A stretch of 64,000 nucleotides of DNA. It comes from Rhizobium sp. RM (GTDB taxonomy: Bacteria; Pseudomonadota; Alphaproteobacteria; Rhizobiales; Rhizobiaceae). The stretch covers positions 186,001 through 250,000 of the forward strand of contig NZ_JACAWV010000002.1 of NCBI RefSeq assembly GCF_013390595.1, given 5' to 3'. The position numbers and the translations under genes were made by a program. The first letter of the stretch is position 1, and each line of letters starts with the position of its first letter. Under the pieces are notes generated by a model. The model was not told the DNA's origin, did no database searches, and was given only the letters and a program-made list of their open reading frames with translations. This document shows positions 53,704 through 64,000 of the stretch, in pieces.

Positions 53704-54069
53704 ATGACTGAACTCCTCAGTTCCTATATTCCGATTGCAATCTTCATCGGTATCGCTCTTGTTATCGGTCTGGCGCTTCTGATTGCGCCTTTCGCGGTTG
53801 CATATAAAAATCCGGACCCGGAAAAGCTGTCTGCCTTCGAGTGCGGCTTCAACGCGTTCGATGACGCCCGCATGAAGTTTGATATCCGCTTTTATCTGGT
53901 GTCGATTCTCTTCATCATCTTCGACCTTGAAGTCGCCTTCCTTTTCCCGTGGGCGGTTTCGTTCGGAGAGATGGGCTGGTTCGGCTTCTGGTCGATGATG
54001 GTGTTCCTCCTGGTTCTCACCATCGGCTTCATCTATGAATGGAAGAAGGGAGCGCTGGAATGGGCATGA
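53704..54069 (+). CDS. nuoA: NADH-quinone oxidoreductase subunit A
   Basis: The 121-residue membrane subunit of complex I has three helices and the conserved loop [47 protein letters not shown] 53704 has GGGAAGAG upstream. First gene of the operon; its stop overlaps nuoB. Confidence 0.96.
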   Translation: MTELLSSYIPIAIFIGIALVIGLALLIAPFAVAYKNPDPEKLSAFECGFNAFDDARMKFDIRFYLVSILFIIFDLEVAFLFPWAVSFGEMGWFGFWSMMVFLLVLTIGFIYEWKKGALEWA

Positions 54070-54644
54070 GCCAGAACGATACCACGCTCGTCGCACCCAA
54101 GCCGCGTGGGATCATCGATCCCAACACCGGCAAGCCTGTTGGCAGTGATGACGCCTATTTTACCGATATCAACGATGAGCTGGCCGACAAGGGCTTTCTC
54201 GTTACCTCGACCGACGAACTGATCACCTGGGCTCGCACGGGCTCGCTGATGTGGATGCAGTTCGGTCTGGCTTGCTGCGCTGTCGAAGGTCTGATGCAGG
54301 CCTCCGGCCCGCGTTACGACATGGAGCGCTTCGGCGTCGCGCCGCGCGCCTCACCGCGCCAGTCGGACGTCATGATCGTCGCCGGCACGCTGACCAACAA
54401 GATGGCGCCTGCGCTCCGCAAGGTCTATGACCAGATGCCTGAGCCGCGTTACGTCATCTCGATGGGTTCCTGCGCCAATGGCGGCGGTTATTACCATTAT
54501 TCTTACGCCGTAGTGCGTGGCTGCGATCGTGTCGTGCCCGTCGACATTTATGTTCCGGGCTGTCCCCCCACGGCGGAAGCGCTGCTTTACGGCGTACTTC
54601 TGCTGCAAAAGAAAATCCGGCGTACCGGAACGATCGAGCGTTAA
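54060..54644 (+). CDS. nuoB: NADH-quinone oxidoreductase subunit B
   Basis: The 194-residue peripheral subunit carries iron-sulfur cluster N2. The ligand cysteines are C72, C73, C138 and C168 ([22 protein letters not shown]). I use the ATG at 54060, with GGGAG 7 bases upstream; an ATG at 54066 is an alternative. It overlaps the nuoA end, as in most nuo operons. Confidence 0.97.
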   Translation: MGMSQNDTTLVAPKPRGIIDPNTGKPVGSDDAYFTDINDELADKGFLVTSTDELITWARTGSLMWMQFGLACCAVEGLMQASGPRYDMERFGVAPRASPRQSDVMIVAGTLTNKMAPALRKVYDQMPEPRYVISMGSCANGGGYYHYSYAVVRGCDRVVPVDIYVPGCPPTAEALLYGVLLLQKKIRRTGTIER

Positions 54645-54664
54645 GGGCAAAGGACAGACAGGCA

Positions 54665-55267
54665 ATGAGCGAAGCTCTCAAGGATCTTGCTGCTTACGTG
54701 AAGGAAGCGCGCGGTTCTCTGGTCGAGGCGGCTGACGTCGCCTTTGGCGAACTGACGCTGACGACGACGCCGGAGAGCGTCATCGCACTTCTGACGTTCC
54801 TTCGGGACGACGTGCAGTGCGGTTTCGTCAACTTCATCGATATCTGCGGCGTTGACTGGCCTCAGCGCGAAAAGCGCTTCGATGTCGTCTACCATCTGTT
54901 GTCGCCGCGCCAGAACATGCGCGTGCGCGTCAAGCTGCAGGTGGCGGAAGACGAGGGCGTGCCTTCGGCGACCTCCGTGTTCTACGGTGCGGAATGGTTC
55001 GAGCGCGAAGCCTGGGATATGTACGGTATTCCATTCGAAGGTCACTCCGACCTGCGCCGCATCCTCACGGACTATGGCTTCGAAGGCCATCCGCTGCGCA
55101 AGGATTTTCCGGTTACCGGCTTCGTTGAAGTACGTTACGATGACGTTCTCAAGCGCGTTCTCTATGAGCCCGTCGAATTGAAGCAGGAATTCCGTAGCTT
55201 CGATTTCCTTTCCCCATGGGAAGGCACGGACTACGTTCTTCCGGGTGACGAAAAGGCCAAGCAATGA
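54665..55267 (+). CDS. nuoC: NADH-quinone oxidoreductase subunit C
   Basis: The 200-residue peripheral-arm subunit has the 30-kDa family core [43 protein letters not shown] and [21 protein letters not shown]. Separate from NuoD, as in alphaproteobacteria. Its stop overlaps the following gene by 4 bases. Confidence 0.96.
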   Translation: MSEALKDLAAYVKEARGSLVEAADVAFGELTLTTTPESVIALLTFLRDDVQCGFVNFIDICGVDWPQREKRFDVVYHLLSPRQNMRVRVKLQVAEDEGVPSATSVFYGAEWFEREAWDMYGIPFEGHSDLRRILTDYGFEGHPLRKDFPVTGFVEVRYDDVLKRVLYEPVELKQEFRSFDFLSPWEGTDYVLPGDEKAKQ

Positions 55268-55692
55268 GCGAAGCCGTTGCAACAGAGCAGGGACAATGTC
55301 TTTGCGGCGCCGTTCGCTTTACAGCGAAGGCTGGTGCCCGTGAATTCGGCGTTTGTCACTGCTCTATGTGCCGCCGTTGGTCCGGCGGAACATTCCTTGC
55401 TGTAGAATGCACCGAAGTTGCTTTTGAAAACGAGCAGAATTTGGGCGTCTATTCTTCCTCGGAATGGGGCGAGCGCTGCTTCTGCAAGAATTGCGGCAGC
55501 ACGCTTCTGTGGCGTTCAAAGGACGGTAATCATTTTGCCGTATCGCTGCAGGCCTTCGACAACCCTTCCAGTTTCAAGTTTGCGTCGCAGATTTTCATCG
55601 ATGAGAAGCCTTCCAGCTACTCTTTCGCTGAAACCACGCAAAACATGACCGGCCCCGAATTCATCGCCATGATTACCTCGGCGGAGCACTAA
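55264..55692 (+). CDS. GFA (glutathione-dependent formaldehyde-activating-like) family protein inside the nuo operon
   Basis: The 142-residue protein has the GFA/CENP-V zinc fold: C-x-C-GAVRF (CLCGAVRF), CHCSMCRRW, and [10 protein letters not shown]. The fold has a structural and a second zinc site; the enzyme role in most members is unproven. It overlaps nuoC by ATGA and ends 2 bases before nuoD, so it is a fixed part of the transcript, yet it is not a complex I subunit in any family I know. Confidence 0.85.
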   Translation: MSEAVATEQGQCLCGAVRFTAKAGAREFGVCHCSMCRRWSGGTFLAVECTEVAFENEQNLGVYSSSEWGERCFCKNCGSTLLWRSKDGNHFAVSLQAFDNPSSFKFASQIFIDEKPSSYSFAETTQNMTGPEFIAMITSAEH

Positions 55693-55694
55693 GA

Positions 55695-56885
55695 ATGACA
55701 GAGCATAACGTCCGCAATTTCACGATCAACTTCGGCCCGGAACACCCGTCCGCGCACGGCGTGTTGCGTCTCGTTCTCGAACTCGATGGTGAAATCGTCG
55801 AGCGAGTGGACCCGCACATCGGCCTGCTGCACCGTGGTACGGAAAAGCTGATCGAGACAAAGACCTACCTTCAGGCGGTCCCGTATTTCGACCGTCTGGA
55901 CTACGTTGCGCCGATGAACCAGGAACATGCTTTCGCGCTTGGCGTTGAAAAGCTGCTCGGTCTCGAAATTCCGATGCGCGGTCAGTTGATCCGCGTTCTC
56001 TACTCGGAAATCGGCCGTATCCTGTCGCATATCATGAACGTCACTACGCAGGCCATGGACGTTGGTGCCATGACCCCGCCTGTCTGGGGCTTCGAAGAGC
56101 GCGAAAAGCTGATGGTGTTTTACGAGCGTGCCTGCGGCGCGCGCATGCACTCCGCTTACGTTCGTCCAGGTGGCGTCCATCAGGACCTGCCGCCGGAACT
56201 CGTCGACGATATCGGCAAGTGGTGCGACCCGTTCATCACGGTTCTCGACAACATCGAAGGTCTTCTGACCGACAACCGCATCTACAAGCAGCGTAACGTC
56301 GATATCGGCGTCATCTCGCTGGAAGACGCGTTTGCGTGGGGCTTCACCGGCGTCATGGTACGCGGTTCGGGCGCTGCCTGGGACCTGCGTCGCGCTCAGC
56401 CTTACGAATGCTACTCCGATCTGGAATTCGATATTCCGGTCGGCAAGAACGGCGACTGCTATGACCGTTACCTGATCCGCATGCAGGAAATGCGTGAATC
56501 GGTAAAGATCATGAAGCAGTGCGTCGAACTCCTCTCCGGCAAACATCGGATTGGCCCCGTGTCGTCGCTCGACGGCAAGGTGGTTCCGCCGAAGCGTGGC
56601 GAGATGAAGCGTTCGATGGAAGCGCTTATCCACCACTTCAAGCTTTACACCGAAGGTTACCACGTGCCGGCTGGCGAAGTGTACGCCGCCGTGGAAGCGC
56701 CCAAGGGTGAGTTCGGCGTCTATCTGGTCGCCGACGGCTCCAACAAGCCTTACCGCTGCAAGATCCGCGCGCCGGGTTATGCGCATCTGCAAGCCATGGA
56801 TTTCCTCTGCAAGGGACATCAGCTTGCCGACGTAACAGCCGTTCTCGGCTCTCTCGACATCGTGTTCGGGGAGGTCGACCGCTGA
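55695..56885 (+). CDS. nuoD: NADH-quinone oxidoreductase subunit D
   Basis: The 396-residue 49-kDa-type subunit lines the quinone pocket with NuoB. It shows [44 protein letters not shown] and the C-terminal DPVLG-like [13 protein letters not shown] ending with Arg. The stop overlaps the next gene's ATG by one base. Confidence 0.97.
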   Translation: MTEHNVRNFTINFGPEHPSAHGVLRLVLELDGEIVERVDPHIGLLHRGTEKLIETKTYLQAVPYFDRLDYVAPMNQEHAFALGVEKLLGLEIPMRGQLIRVLYSEIGRILSHIMNVTTQAMDVGAMTPPVWGFEEREKLMVFYERACGARMHSAYVRPGGVHQDLPPELVDDIGKWCDPFITVLDNIEGLLTDNRIYKQRNVDIGVISLEDAFAWGFTGVMVRGSGAAWDLRRAQPYECYSDLEFDIPVGKNGDCYDRYLIRMQEMRESVKIMKQCVELLSGKHRIGPVSSLDGKVVPPKRGEMKRSMEALIHHFKLYTEGYHVPAGEVYAAVEAPKGEFGVYLVADGSNKPYRCKIRAPGYAHLQAMDFLCKGHQLADVTAVLGSLDIVFGEVDR

Positions 56886-57145
56886 TGCGTTTGCCGCTGG
56901 CCATTCTGGCTCTTCTTGCTGCTTTTGCCACGCCTGTTCTCGCCCAGACTGCGGCGGGTGACGGCGTGTCTTCAAAGGCAAGCGGCGGTTCTTCGACCAT
57001 CAAGCAGCTTCTGTCGTCAGGATACGAGATCAAGGCCTCGGTCCCGAACGGCAGCAAGTTCATTGTATTCATGCAAAAAGACAAGGCAGCTTACGCCTGT
57101 GAGTTCGTTACGGTGACGAATTCGCGGTGTGAGACGCTAAACTGA
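56885..57145 (+). CDS. Small secreted protein inside the nuo operon
   Basis: The 86-residue protein has a clear signal peptide ([21 protein letters not shown]) and a short mature part: Ser/Gly-rich, then IKQLLSSGYEIKASVPNGSKFIVFMQKDKAAYACEF, with two cysteines (positions 72 and 82) that could form a periplasmic disulfide. It overlaps nuoD and lies 17 bases before nuoE. Function unknown; I know of no complex I factor of this kind. Confidence 0.75.
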   Translation: MRLPLAILALLAAFATPVLAQTAAGDGVSSKASGGSSTIKQLLSSGYEIKASVPNGSKFIVFMQKDKAAYACEFVTVTNSRCETLN

Positions 57146-57162
57146 AAAAGGCGTGAGGAAGT

Positions 57163-58281
57163 ATGTCCGTTCGTCGACTAGCCGAAGATCAGTTCCAGCC
57201 CACGGGTTTCGTATTCAATGCGGATAACACCGCCTGGGCGGAAAAGACGATCAAGAAATATCCGGAAGGACGCCAGCAGTCCGCGGTCATTCCGCTGCTC
57301 ATGCGTGCGCAGGAACAGGATGGCTGGGTAACCCGCGCCTGTATCGAAAAGATCGCCGACATGCTGGATATGCCCTATATCCGCGTGCTCGAAGTTGCGA
57401 CCTTCTACACCCAGTTCCAGTTGAAGCCGGTCGGCACGCGCGCCCACGTTCAGGTCTGTGGCACCACGCCCTGCATGCTGCGCGGTTCCGAAGCGCTGAT
57501 GGATGTCTGCCGCAAGAAGATCCATCACGATCCGCTGCACACCAACGAGAGCGGCACGCTCTCCTGGGAAGAAGTCGAATGTCAGGGCGCCTGCGTCAAC
57601 GCGCCGATGGTCATCATCTTCAAGGATGCTTACGAAGATCTGACGCCTGAGCGTCTGGAAGAGATCATCGATCAGTTCGAGGCAGGCAAGGGCGAGACCG
57701 TCAAGACCGGTCCGCAGATCGATCGTCACCAGTCCGTTCCCGTCGGCGGCCTCACCACGCTGACTGAAGAAATCAAGCCGGATCGTTCGAACCTGGACAA
57801 GCCTGCCGAGGCGCCTGCCGCACCTGCTGCTGCCGCAGCGGCACCTGCGCCGTCTGAAGCTGCCAAGCCGAAGACGACTGCACCGGAAGCCGACGCCAAG
57901 CTGAAGACGCCGGTAACCGAGCCGAAGGCTGCGGAAGCAAACGTCAAGGCTGCCGAAAAGGAAGCGTCCGGCTCTGCCGAGACCGCAAAGCCTGCGCTCG
58001 ACAGCAAGGATCGCCCGGCTGGTATCGAAAAGCCTGCAACGCCCGATGACCTGAAGCTGATCTCCGGCGTTGGCCCGAAGATTGAAGGTACACTGCATGA
58101 GCTCGGCATCTTCACGTTCGCGCAGATTGCTGCCTGGAAGAAGGCCGAATGCGACTGGGTTGATGGCTATCTGAATTTCAAGGGCCGTATCGAGCGTGAC
58201 GAATGGCTCAAGCAGGCCGAGGCGCTCGCCAAGGGTGGCGAAGCCGAGTATATCAAGGTCTTCGGCAAGAAGCCGCGGTAA
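57163..58281 (+). CDS. nuoE: NADH-quinone oxidoreductase subunit E with a long C-terminal extension
   Basis: Residues 1-175 are the [2Fe-2S] subunit; ligands C99, C104 (CGTTPC), C140 and C144 (CQGAC). An Ala/Pro/Lys-rich linker of about 100 residues (210-290) follows, then a helix-hairpin-helix-like domain (LKLISGVGPKIEGTLHELGI, then FAQIAAWKKAECDWVD). Other NuoE proteins end near 170-220 residues, so the 372-residue form is long. The tail could bind nucleic acid or protein; the same pattern occurs in other rhizobial proteins. ATG 57163 has GAGGAAG upstream. Confidence 0.92.
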   Translation: MSVRRLAEDQFQPTGFVFNADNTAWAEKTIKKYPEGRQQSAVIPLLMRAQEQDGWVTRACIEKIADMLDMPYIRVLEVATFYTQFQLKPVGTRAHVQVCGTTPCMLRGSEALMDVCRKKIHHDPLHTNESGTLSWEEVECQGACVNAPMVIIFKDAYEDLTPERLEEIIDQFEAGKGETVKTGPQIDRHQSVPVGGLTTLTEEIKPDRSNLDKPAEAPAAPAAAAAAPAPSEAAKPKTTAPEADAKLKTPVTEPKAAEANVKAAEKEASGSAETAKPALDSKDRPAGIEKPATPDDLKLISGVGPKIEGTLHELGIFTFAQIAAWKKAECDWVDGYLNFKGRIERDEWLKQAEALAKGGEAEYIKVFGKKPR

Positions 58282-58291
58282 GAGGTGAAGT

Positions 58292-59596
58292 ATGTTAAAA
58301 GATCAGGATCGCATCTTTACCAATCTCTACGGCCTCAAGGACAAGTCCCTGAAGGGTGTGCGGGCGCGCGGCCATTGGGACGGCACCAAGCAGATCATCG
58401 AAAAGGGCCGTGACTGGATCATCAACGAGATGAAGGCGTCCGGCCTGCGTGGCCGTGGCGGCGCTGGCTTCCCGACCGGTCTGAAGTGGTCCTTCATGCC
58501 GAAGGAAAACGACGGTCGTCCGCACTATCTCGTCGTCAACGCTGACGAATCCGAGCCCGGCACCTGCAAGGACCGTGAAATCCTGCGCAACGATCCGCAT
58601 ACGCTGATCGAAGGCTGCGTGATTGCCGGTTTCGCCATGGGTGCAAACACGGCGTATATCTACGTTCGTGGCGAATACATGCGTGAGCGCGAAGCCCTTC
58701 AGGCCGCGATCGATGAATGCTATGACGCCGGCCTGCTCGGCAAGAACAACAAGAACGGCTGGGATTTCGACGTTTACGTCCATCACGGCGCCGGCGCTTA
58801 TATCTGCGGTGAAGAAACCGCGCTGCTCGAAAGCCTTGAAGGCAAGAAGGGCCAGCCGCGTCTGAAGCCGCCGTTCCCGGCCAACATGGGTCTCTACGGC
58901 TGCCCGACCACCGTGAACAACGTCGAGTCCATCGCCGTTGCTCCGACCATCCTGCGTCGTGGCGCTGCATGGTTCTCGTCCATCGGCCGTCCGAACAACG
59001 TCGGCACGAAACTGTTCATGGTTTCGGGTCACGTCGAGCGTCCGTGCACCTTCGAAGACGCGCTGGGTCTTTCGTTCCGCGAGCTGATTGAACACCACTG
59101 TGGTGGTATTCGCGGCGGCTGGGACAATCTCCTCGGCGTTATCCCTGGCGGCGCATCGTGCCCCATCGTTCGCGGTGAGGACATGAAGGATGCCATCATG
59201 GACTTCGACGGCATGCGTGAAGTCAAGTCGTCCTTCGGTACGGGCGGCATGATCGTCATGGACAAGTCCACCGACGTCATCAAGGCGATTGCCCGTATTG
59301 CAGCTTTTTTCAAGCACGAAAGCTGCGGCCAGTGCACGCCTTGCCGCGAAGGCACGGGCTGGATGTGGCGCGTTCTCGAGCGCATGGTCAAGGGCAACGC
59401 GCAGAAGCGCGAAATCGATATGCTGTTCGAAGTGACGAAGCAGATCGAAGGCCACACCATCTGCGCGCTCGGCGACGCGGCTGCATGGCCGGTTCAGGCT
59501 TTGATCCGCAATTTCCGTCCGGAAATCGAAAAGCGGATCGATCAGTATACCTACAGGGCCATGGATGATGGCGCTGTTCTCGAGGCTGCCGAATAA
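58292..59596 (+). CDS. nuoF: NADH-quinone oxidoreductase subunit F
   Basis: The 434-residue NADH- and FMN-binding subunit has the glycine-rich loop [16 protein letters not shown] (51-66) and the [4Fe-4S] ligands C345, C348, C351 (CGQCTPC) and C391. It accepts hydride from NADH and passes electrons to NuoE and NuoG. About 150 bases separate it from nuoG, the longest gap in the operon besides that before nuoJ. Confidence 0.97.
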   Translation: MLKDQDRIFTNLYGLKDKSLKGVRARGHWDGTKQIIEKGRDWIINEMKASGLRGRGGAGFPTGLKWSFMPKENDGRPHYLVVNADESEPGTCKDREILRNDPHTLIEGCVIAGFAMGANTAYIYVRGEYMREREALQAAIDECYDAGLLGKNNKNGWDFDVYVHHGAGAYICGEETALLESLEGKKGQPRLKPPFPANMGLYGCPTTVNNVESIAVAPTILRRGAAWFSSIGRPNNVGTKLFMVSGHVERPCTFEDALGLSFRELIEHHCGGIRGGWDNLLGVIPGGASCPIVRGEDMKDAIMDFDGMREVKSSFGTGGMIVMDKSTDVIKAIARIAAFFKHESCGQCTPCREGTGWMWRVLERMVKGNAQKREIDMLFEVTKQIEGHTICALGDAAAWPVQALIRNFRPEIEKRIDQYTYRAMDDGAVLEAAE

Positions 59597-59748
59597 TCAT
59601 TCGGCAGTTGGCTGCGGCGCTGGCCCCAACCGGCGTCGAACCATCATGAAGCGTCTGGCTAACTCATTGAAGTGTTGGGCGTGATTAAGGATTTGTTGCG
59701 GACTGTGTGGGACACGGGACGAACAGGCAACAGGACGTAAGTAGAACC

Positions 59749-61830
59749 ATGGCAAAGCTCAAGGTTGACGGTAAAGAGATCGAGGTTCCGGATCATTTCA
59801 CGCTGTTGCAGGCGTGTGAGGAGGCTGGCGCCGAAGTTCCGCGCTTTTGTTTTCACGAGCGCTTGTCGGTCGCGGGTAACTGCCGCATGTGTCTTATCGA
59901 GGTGAAGGGCGGACCGCCCAAGCCTGCAGCATCCTGCGCCATGGGCGTGCGCGATATCCGCGGCGGCCCGAACGGCGAACTGCCGGAAGTTTTCACCAAC
60001 ACGCCGATGGTCAAGAAGGCCCGCGAAGGCGTGATGGAGTTCCTGCTCATCAACCACCCGCTGGATTGCCCGATCTGCGACCAGGGCGGTGAGTGCGACC
60101 TGCAGGACCAGGCTATGGCCTTCGGTATTGCCGGTTCGCGTTACGCCGAGAACAAGCGTGCGGTCGAAGACAAGTACATCGGGCCGCTCGTCAAGACGGT
60201 CATGAACCGCTGCATTCACTGCACGCGCTGCGTTCGTTTCACCACGGAAGTGGCCGGCATTGCAGAGCTTGGCCTGATCGGCCGCGGCGAAGACGCCGAG
60301 ATCACCACCTATCTCGAGCAGGCGATGACCTCAGAGCTTCAGGGCAACGTTGTTGACCTTTGCCCAGTTGGCGCGCTGACCTCCAAGCCATTCGCTTTCA
60401 CGGCGCGTCCGTGGGAACTCAACAAGACCGAAACCATCGACGTCATGGACGCGCTCGGTTCGGCGATCCGCGTCGATACGCGTGGCCGTGAAGTCATGCG
60501 CGTCATGCCGCGCGTCAACGAAGCCATCAACGAAGAGTGGATTTCCGACAAGAGCCGCTTCATCTGGGATGGCCTGAAGACGCAGCGCCTTGACCGTCCG
60601 TATGTTCGCAAGGATGGCCGTCTGCAGCCTGCGACCTGGGGCGAAGCTTTCGGCGCGATCCGTTCCGCCGTCAGCGCAACCTCGGGCAGCAAGATCGGCG
60701 CAATCGCCGGCGATCTGGCCTCTGTTGAAGAAATGTTCGCGCTGAAGTCGCTTCTCGCATCGCTCGGCTCGGCCAATGTCGATTGCCGTCAGGATGGTGC
60801 AGCGCTCGATCCGTCGCTCGGCCGCGCCAGCTACCTGTTCAACGCCACCATCGAAGGCATCGAACAGGCTGACGCGCTGCTGATCGTTGGCGCCAACCCA
60901 CGTTACGAGGCGGCCGTTCTCAACGCCCGCATCCGCAAGCGCTGGCGTCGTGGCGGCTTCCCGATCGGTGTGATCGGTGAAGGCGGCGAACTGCGTTACG
61001 ACTACGAATACCTCGGTTCCGGCGCAGAAACGCTGTCGGATCTGGCAAACGGCTCGCACAGCTTCTTTGACAAGCTGAAGTCTGCCAAGAACCCGCTGAT
61101 CATCATCGGTCAGGGTGCTGTGGCGCGCGCTGATGGTGCTGCCGTTCTCGCCGCTGCTGCAAAGCTTGCCGTTTCGGTTGGCGCTGTCACCGAAGAGTGG
61201 AACGGTTTCTCGGTTCTGCACACGGCGGCTGCTCGCGTTGGCGGTCTGGATATCGGCTTCGTACCGGGTGAGGGCGGTGTTGCCGCTGCTGACATGGTCG
61301 CGTCGATGGACGTTCTCTTCCTGCTCGGCGCGGACGAGATCGACCTGTCGAACAAGGGTGCCAAGTTCACTGTCTACATCGGCAGCCATGGTGACCACGG
61401 CGCAATGCACGCCGACGTCATCCTGCCAGGTGCGGCCTATACCGAAAAGTCCGGTATCTGGGTCAACACCGAGGGCCGCGTTCAGGTTGGCAACCGTGCA
61501 GGTTTCGCACCTGGCGAAGCCCGCGAAGACTGGGCAATCCTGCGTGCGCTCTCCGACGTTCTCGGCAAGAAGCTGCCGTTCGACTCGCTGTCGGCTCTGC
61601 GCGGCCAGCTTTACGTTGCCCATCCGCATCTGGCTGAAACCGACGACGTCATTGCTGGCAACGGCAAGGATATCGAGGCACTGGCCGGCAAGGTTGGCTC
61701 ACTCAACAAATCGGCGTTTGCCTCGCCGGTAAAAGACTTTTATTTGACGAACCCGATTGCGCGCGCCTCCGCTGTGATGGCCGAGTGCTCCGCATTGGCC
61801 CGCAACAACTTCAAGGCTGCGGCAGAGTAA
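59749..61830 (+). CDS. nuoG: NADH-quinone oxidoreductase subunit G
   Basis: The 693-residue subunit carries a [2Fe-2S] domain (C34, C45, C48, C63), a [15 protein letters not shown] [4Fe-4S] region, [15 protein letters not shown], and a molybdopterin-oxidoreductase-like body that no longer binds cofactor. Length fits the alphaproteobacterial short form. I use the ATG at 59749 ([10 protein letters not shown]), where all NuoG begin; the frame upstream is not conserved-looking. Confidence 0.96.
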   Translation: MAKLKVDGKEIEVPDHFTLLQACEEAGAEVPRFCFHERLSVAGNCRMCLIEVKGGPPKPAASCAMGVRDIRGGPNGELPEVFTNTPMVKKAREGVMEFLLINHPLDCPICDQGGECDLQDQAMAFGIAGSRYAENKRAVEDKYIGPLVKTVMNRCIHCTRCVRFTTEVAGIAELGLIGRGEDAEITTYLEQAMTSELQGNVVDLCPVGALTSKPFAFTARPWELNKTETIDVMDALGSAIRVDTRGREVMRVMPRVNEAINEEWISDKSRFIWDGLKTQRLDRPYVRKDGRLQPATWGEAFGAIRSAVSATSGSKIGAIAGDLASVEEMFALKSLLASLGSANVDCRQDGAALDPSLGRASYLFNATIEGIEQADALLIVGANPRYEAAVLNARIRKRWRRGGFPIGVIGEGGELRYDYEYLGSGAETLSDLANGSHSFFDKLKSAKNPLIIIGQGAVARADGAAVLAAAAKLAVSVGAVTEEWNGFSVLHTAAARVGGLDIGFVPGEGGVAAADMVASMDVLFLLGADEIDLSNKGAKFTVYIGSHGDHGAMHADVILPGAAYTEKSGIWVNTEGRVQVGNRAGFAPGEAREDWAILRALSDVLGKKLPFDSLSALRGQLYVAHPHLAETDDVIAGNGKDIEALAGKVGSLNKSAFASPVKDFYLTNPIARASAVMAECSALARNNFKAAAE

Positions 61831-61842
61831 GGGTAGGGGATT

Positions 61843-62889
61843 ATGGAATCGTTTTTCTGGAGCTACGTCTGGCCCGCGCTGATTATGGTCGGCCAGTCCC
61901 TGCTGCTTCTCGTGTGTTTGCTGGTGTCCATCGCCTTCCTGCTGCTGGCCGACCGTAAGGTCTGGGCTGCCGTACAGTTGCGTCGCGGCCCGAACGTCGT
62001 TGGTCCCTTCGGTCTGTTCCAGTCCTTCGCCGACCTTTTGAAGTTCATTCTGAAAGAGCCGGTCATTCCGGCCGGTGCCAACAAGGCCGTATTTCTGCTG
62101 GCGCCTCTGGTTGCCGTGACGCTGGCACTTGCCACTTACGCCGTTATCCCGTTTGCGGATGGCTGGGTGGTTGCCAACATCAACGTCGGCATTCTCTACA
62201 TCTTCGCGATTTCCTCGCTTGAAGTGTACGGCATCATCATGGGCGGCTGGGCTTCGAACTCGAAGTACCCGTTCCTCGGCGCGCTTCGCTCCGCTGCGCA
62301 GATGGTCTCTTACGAAGTGTCCATCGGTCTCGTCATCGTCACCGTTCTGCTTTGCGTCGGTTCGCTGAACCTCACGGACATCGTTCTGGCACAGCGCACC
62401 GGCCTCGGCACGATGCTCGGCCTGCCGCCGTCGTTCCTCGACTGGCACTGGCTGTCGCTGTTCCCGATGTTCATCGTGTTCTTCATTTCGGGTCTTGCCG
62501 AAACCAACCGTCCGCCTTTCGACCTTCCGGAAGCGGAATCGGAACTGGTCGCCGGTCACATGGTCGAATATGGCTCCACGCCGTACATGATGTTCATGCT
62601 TGGCGAATATGCTGCCATCGTTCTGATCTGCTGCCTGACGACGATCCTGTTCCTCGGTGGCTGGCTGCCGATCGTGGACGTCTGGTTCTTGAACTGGGTA
62701 CCGGGCATCGTCTGGTTCGCGATCAAGGGCTGCATGGTCTTCTTCATGGTCGCTCTGGTTAAGGCTTTCGTTCCGCGTTACCGCTATGACCAGCTCATGC
62801 GCCTTGGCTGGAAGGTGTTCCTGCCGCTGTCGCTTGCCATGGTTGTTATTGTTGCATTCGTATTGAAGCTGACGGGGTGGGCCGGTTGA
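61843..62889 (+). CDS. nuoH: NADH-quinone oxidoreductase subunit H
   Basis: The 348-residue membrane subunit has eight or so helices, [27 protein letters not shown] at the quinone entrance, and the acidic loop [27 protein letters not shown]. It links the peripheral arm to the proton channel arm. It begins 12 bases after nuoG. Confidence 0.97.
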   Translation: MESFFWSYVWPALIMVGQSLLLLVCLLVSIAFLLLADRKVWAAVQLRRGPNVVGPFGLFQSFADLLKFILKEPVIPAGANKAVFLLAPLVAVTLALATYAVIPFADGWVVANINVGILYIFAISSLEVYGIIMGGWASNSKYPFLGALRSAAQMVSYEVSIGLVIVTVLLCVGSLNLTDIVLAQRTGLGTMLGLPPSFLDWHWLSLFPMFIVFFISGLAETNRPPFDLPEAESELVAGHMVEYGSTPYMMFMLGEYAAIVLICCLTTILFLGGWLPIVDVWFLNWVPGIVWFAIKGCMVFFMVALVKAFVPRYRYDQLMRLGWKVFLPLSLAMVVIVAFVLKLTGWAG

Positions 62890-62925
62890 TGTCTGAACTC
62901 CTCGCTCAAAGAACTGGAGGTTGAG

Positions 62926-63417
62926 ATGGCAAGCATTTCCCAAGCCGTCAATTCGCTGTTCCTCAAGGAATTCGTCGGCGCAATCTTCCTGACGATGCGT
63001 CACTTCTTCAAGCAGAAGGCGACGGTGAACTACCCGTTTGAAAAGGGTCCGGTTTCTCCGCGCTTCCGTGGCGAACACGCTCTGCGCCGTTATCCCAACG
63101 GTGAAGAACGCTGCATCGCCTGCAAGCTGTGTGAAGCGATCTGTCCTGCTCAGGCGATCACCATCGAAGCTGGTCCGCGCCGCAACGACGGTACCCGTCG
63201 TACCGTGCGCTACGACATCGACATGGTGAAGTGCATCTATTGCGGTTTCTGCCAGGAAGCATGCCCGGTCGACGCGATCGTCGAAGGTCCGAACTTCGAG
63301 TTCGCAACCGAGACCCGCGAAGAGCTGTATTTCGACAAGCAGAAGCTTCTCGACAACGGCGACCGCTGGGAGCGTGAAATCGCGCGCAACCTCGCGCTGG
63401 ATGCGCCTTATCGTTAA
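62926..63417 (+). CDS. nuoI: NADH-quinone oxidoreductase subunit I
   Basis: The 163-residue ferredoxin-like subunit has two [4Fe-4S] motifs, C63-IA-C66-KL-C69-EAI-C73 and C103-IY-C106-GF-C109-QEA-C113, plus the [19 protein letters not shown] lead. GGAGGTTGAG precedes the ATG at 62926. Confidence 0.97.
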   Translation: MASISQAVNSLFLKEFVGAIFLTMRHFFKQKATVNYPFEKGPVSPRFRGEHALRRYPNGEERCIACKLCEAICPAQAITIEAGPRRNDGTRRTVRYDIDMVKCIYCGFCQEACPVDAIVEGPNFEFATETREELYFDKQKLLDNGDRWEREIARNLALDAPYR

Positions 63418-63557
63418 GGCGCAACCGTGTTCCGCGGAGCTTCGGCTTCGATGAACGTTGAGAGAGTAAATGCCTGTCCGGTGTTACCGGCAGGGACAAA
63501 CGGGTGAGGGGACCGAGGAGGTCTTCTCTGCCCGGATGAGGACGAGAAGGCACCAAC

Positions 63558-64000
63558 ATGGGTCTGCACGCTATATTCTTTTACATATTCGCTTTCGTCG
63601 CGGTGGCGTCGGCGTTTCTGGTCATCGCATCGAAGAACCCGGTTCACTCGGTTCTCTTCCTGATCCTGACCTTCTTCAACGCGGCTGCGCTGTTCCTGCT
63701 GACGGGAGCCGAGTTTCTCGGCATGATCCTGCTGGTTGTTTATGTCGGCGCCGTGGCGGTGCTCTTCCTCTTCGTCGTCATGATGCTGGATGTCGATTTC
63801 GCCGAACTTCGCTCGGGCGTGCTGCAATATGCACCTGTTGGTGCGTTGATCGGTCTTATCCTCGCGGCAGAGCTGATCGTCGTCATCGGCGGCAGCATGT
63901 TGTCGCCGCAGGCGGCCAAGTCGATCACCATGCCGATCCCGCCTGTCACTGAGCGCACCAACACGGCAGCTCTCGGCGACGTTCTCTATACAAACTACGT
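63558..64000 (+). CDS. nuoJ: NADH-quinone oxidoreductase subunit J, 3'-truncated by window edge
   Basis: The visible 147 residues include the membrane core IFFYIFAFVAVASAFLVIASKNPVHS, AEFLGMILLVVYVGAVAVLFLFVVMMLD, the usual NuoJ signature with the conserved acidic residue in helix 3. The ATG at 63558 opens MGLHAIFF. The gene continues past the window. A 140-base gap separates it from nuoI. Confidence 0.95.
   Translation, partial: MGLHAIFFYIFAFVAVASAFLVIASKNPVHSVLFLILTFFNAAALFLLTGAEFLGMILLVVYVGAVAVLFLFVVMMLDVDFAELRSGVLQYAPVGALIGLILAAELIVVIGGSMLSPQAAKSITMPIPPVTERTNTAALGDVLYTNY

Noticed and set aside
60331-61629. 432-codon open frame antisense to nuoG
   Set aside because: Shadow of nuoG; no ribosome site or domain.

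Overview
The window is chromosomal DNA of an alphaproteobacterium of the Rhizobiaceae, most likely Agrobacterium or a close Rhizobium relative. This rests on protein content and gene order: a unipolar-polysaccharide (UPP) type cluster like that of Agrobacterium tumefaciens, exoD, a type 2 argC, the clpP-clpX-lon-HU block running into tRNA-Val and two tRNA-Asp genes, and a rhizobial nuo operon with non-nuo genes inside it. No species can be named from the sequence alone. I see no insertion sequence, prophage, integrase, CRISPR array or rRNA gene.

Layout. 0-14 kb is mixed core metabolism: a truncated LysR regulator, a DUF2087 protein, a Tat-exported cyclic-nucleotide phosphodiesterase (cpdB), PilZ, DUF1203 and DUF4344 proteins, a RibD-like reductase, a cysK-alaX-sseA sulfur cluster whose last gene is fused to an acetyltransferase, photolyase, O6-alkylguanine-DNA alkyltransferase, a small secreted hydrolase and tRNA-Asn. 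14-20 kb holds small membrane and stress-type proteins, exoD, a membrane-anchored phosphatase, tRNA-Pro followed by a 640-base gene-free stretch with a tRNA-like fragment, and two very small membrane-protein genes. 20-28.5 kb is the polysaccharide cluster: polymerase/ligase, initiating phosphoglycosyl transferase, GT4 glycosyltransferase, Wza-type lipoprotein, Wzz/Wzc-like co-polymerase and an acyltransferase-fold protein. 28.5-36 kb has ctaA, an aminoglycoside-kinase-like gene coupled to argC, speB, rplM-rpsI and an EamA transporter, then an 837-base gene-poor stretch. 36-43 kb has a CoA-binding protein, O-acetylhomoserine sulfhydrylase, a cupin, lrgAB with a divergent LysR gene, a cytochrome P450 and a diguanylate cyclase.

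43-53.5 kb is the protein quality-control block: clpP behind a good heat-shock-type promoter, clpX, a VOC protein, lon, HU, a secreted phytase/esterase-like protein, a tiny membrane protein, tRNA-Val and two identical tRNA-Asp genes. 53.7 kb to the end is the respiratory complex I operon nuoA-B-C-[GFA protein]-D-[small secreted protein]-E-F-G-H-I-J, with nuoJ cut by the window edge. The two extra genes overlap their nuo neighbours, and NuoE carries a long alanine-rich linker and a C-terminal helix-hairpin-helix-like domain.

Most of the window is ordinary, well-packed rhizobial chromosome. The points most worth a second look are the embedded nuo genes and NuoE extension, the SseA-acetyltransferase fusion, the co-polymerase without its P-loop lysine, a DUF4344 protein without its zinc motif, a hairpin that buries the ribosome binding site of the sulfhydrylase gene, and three very small membrane-protein genes.
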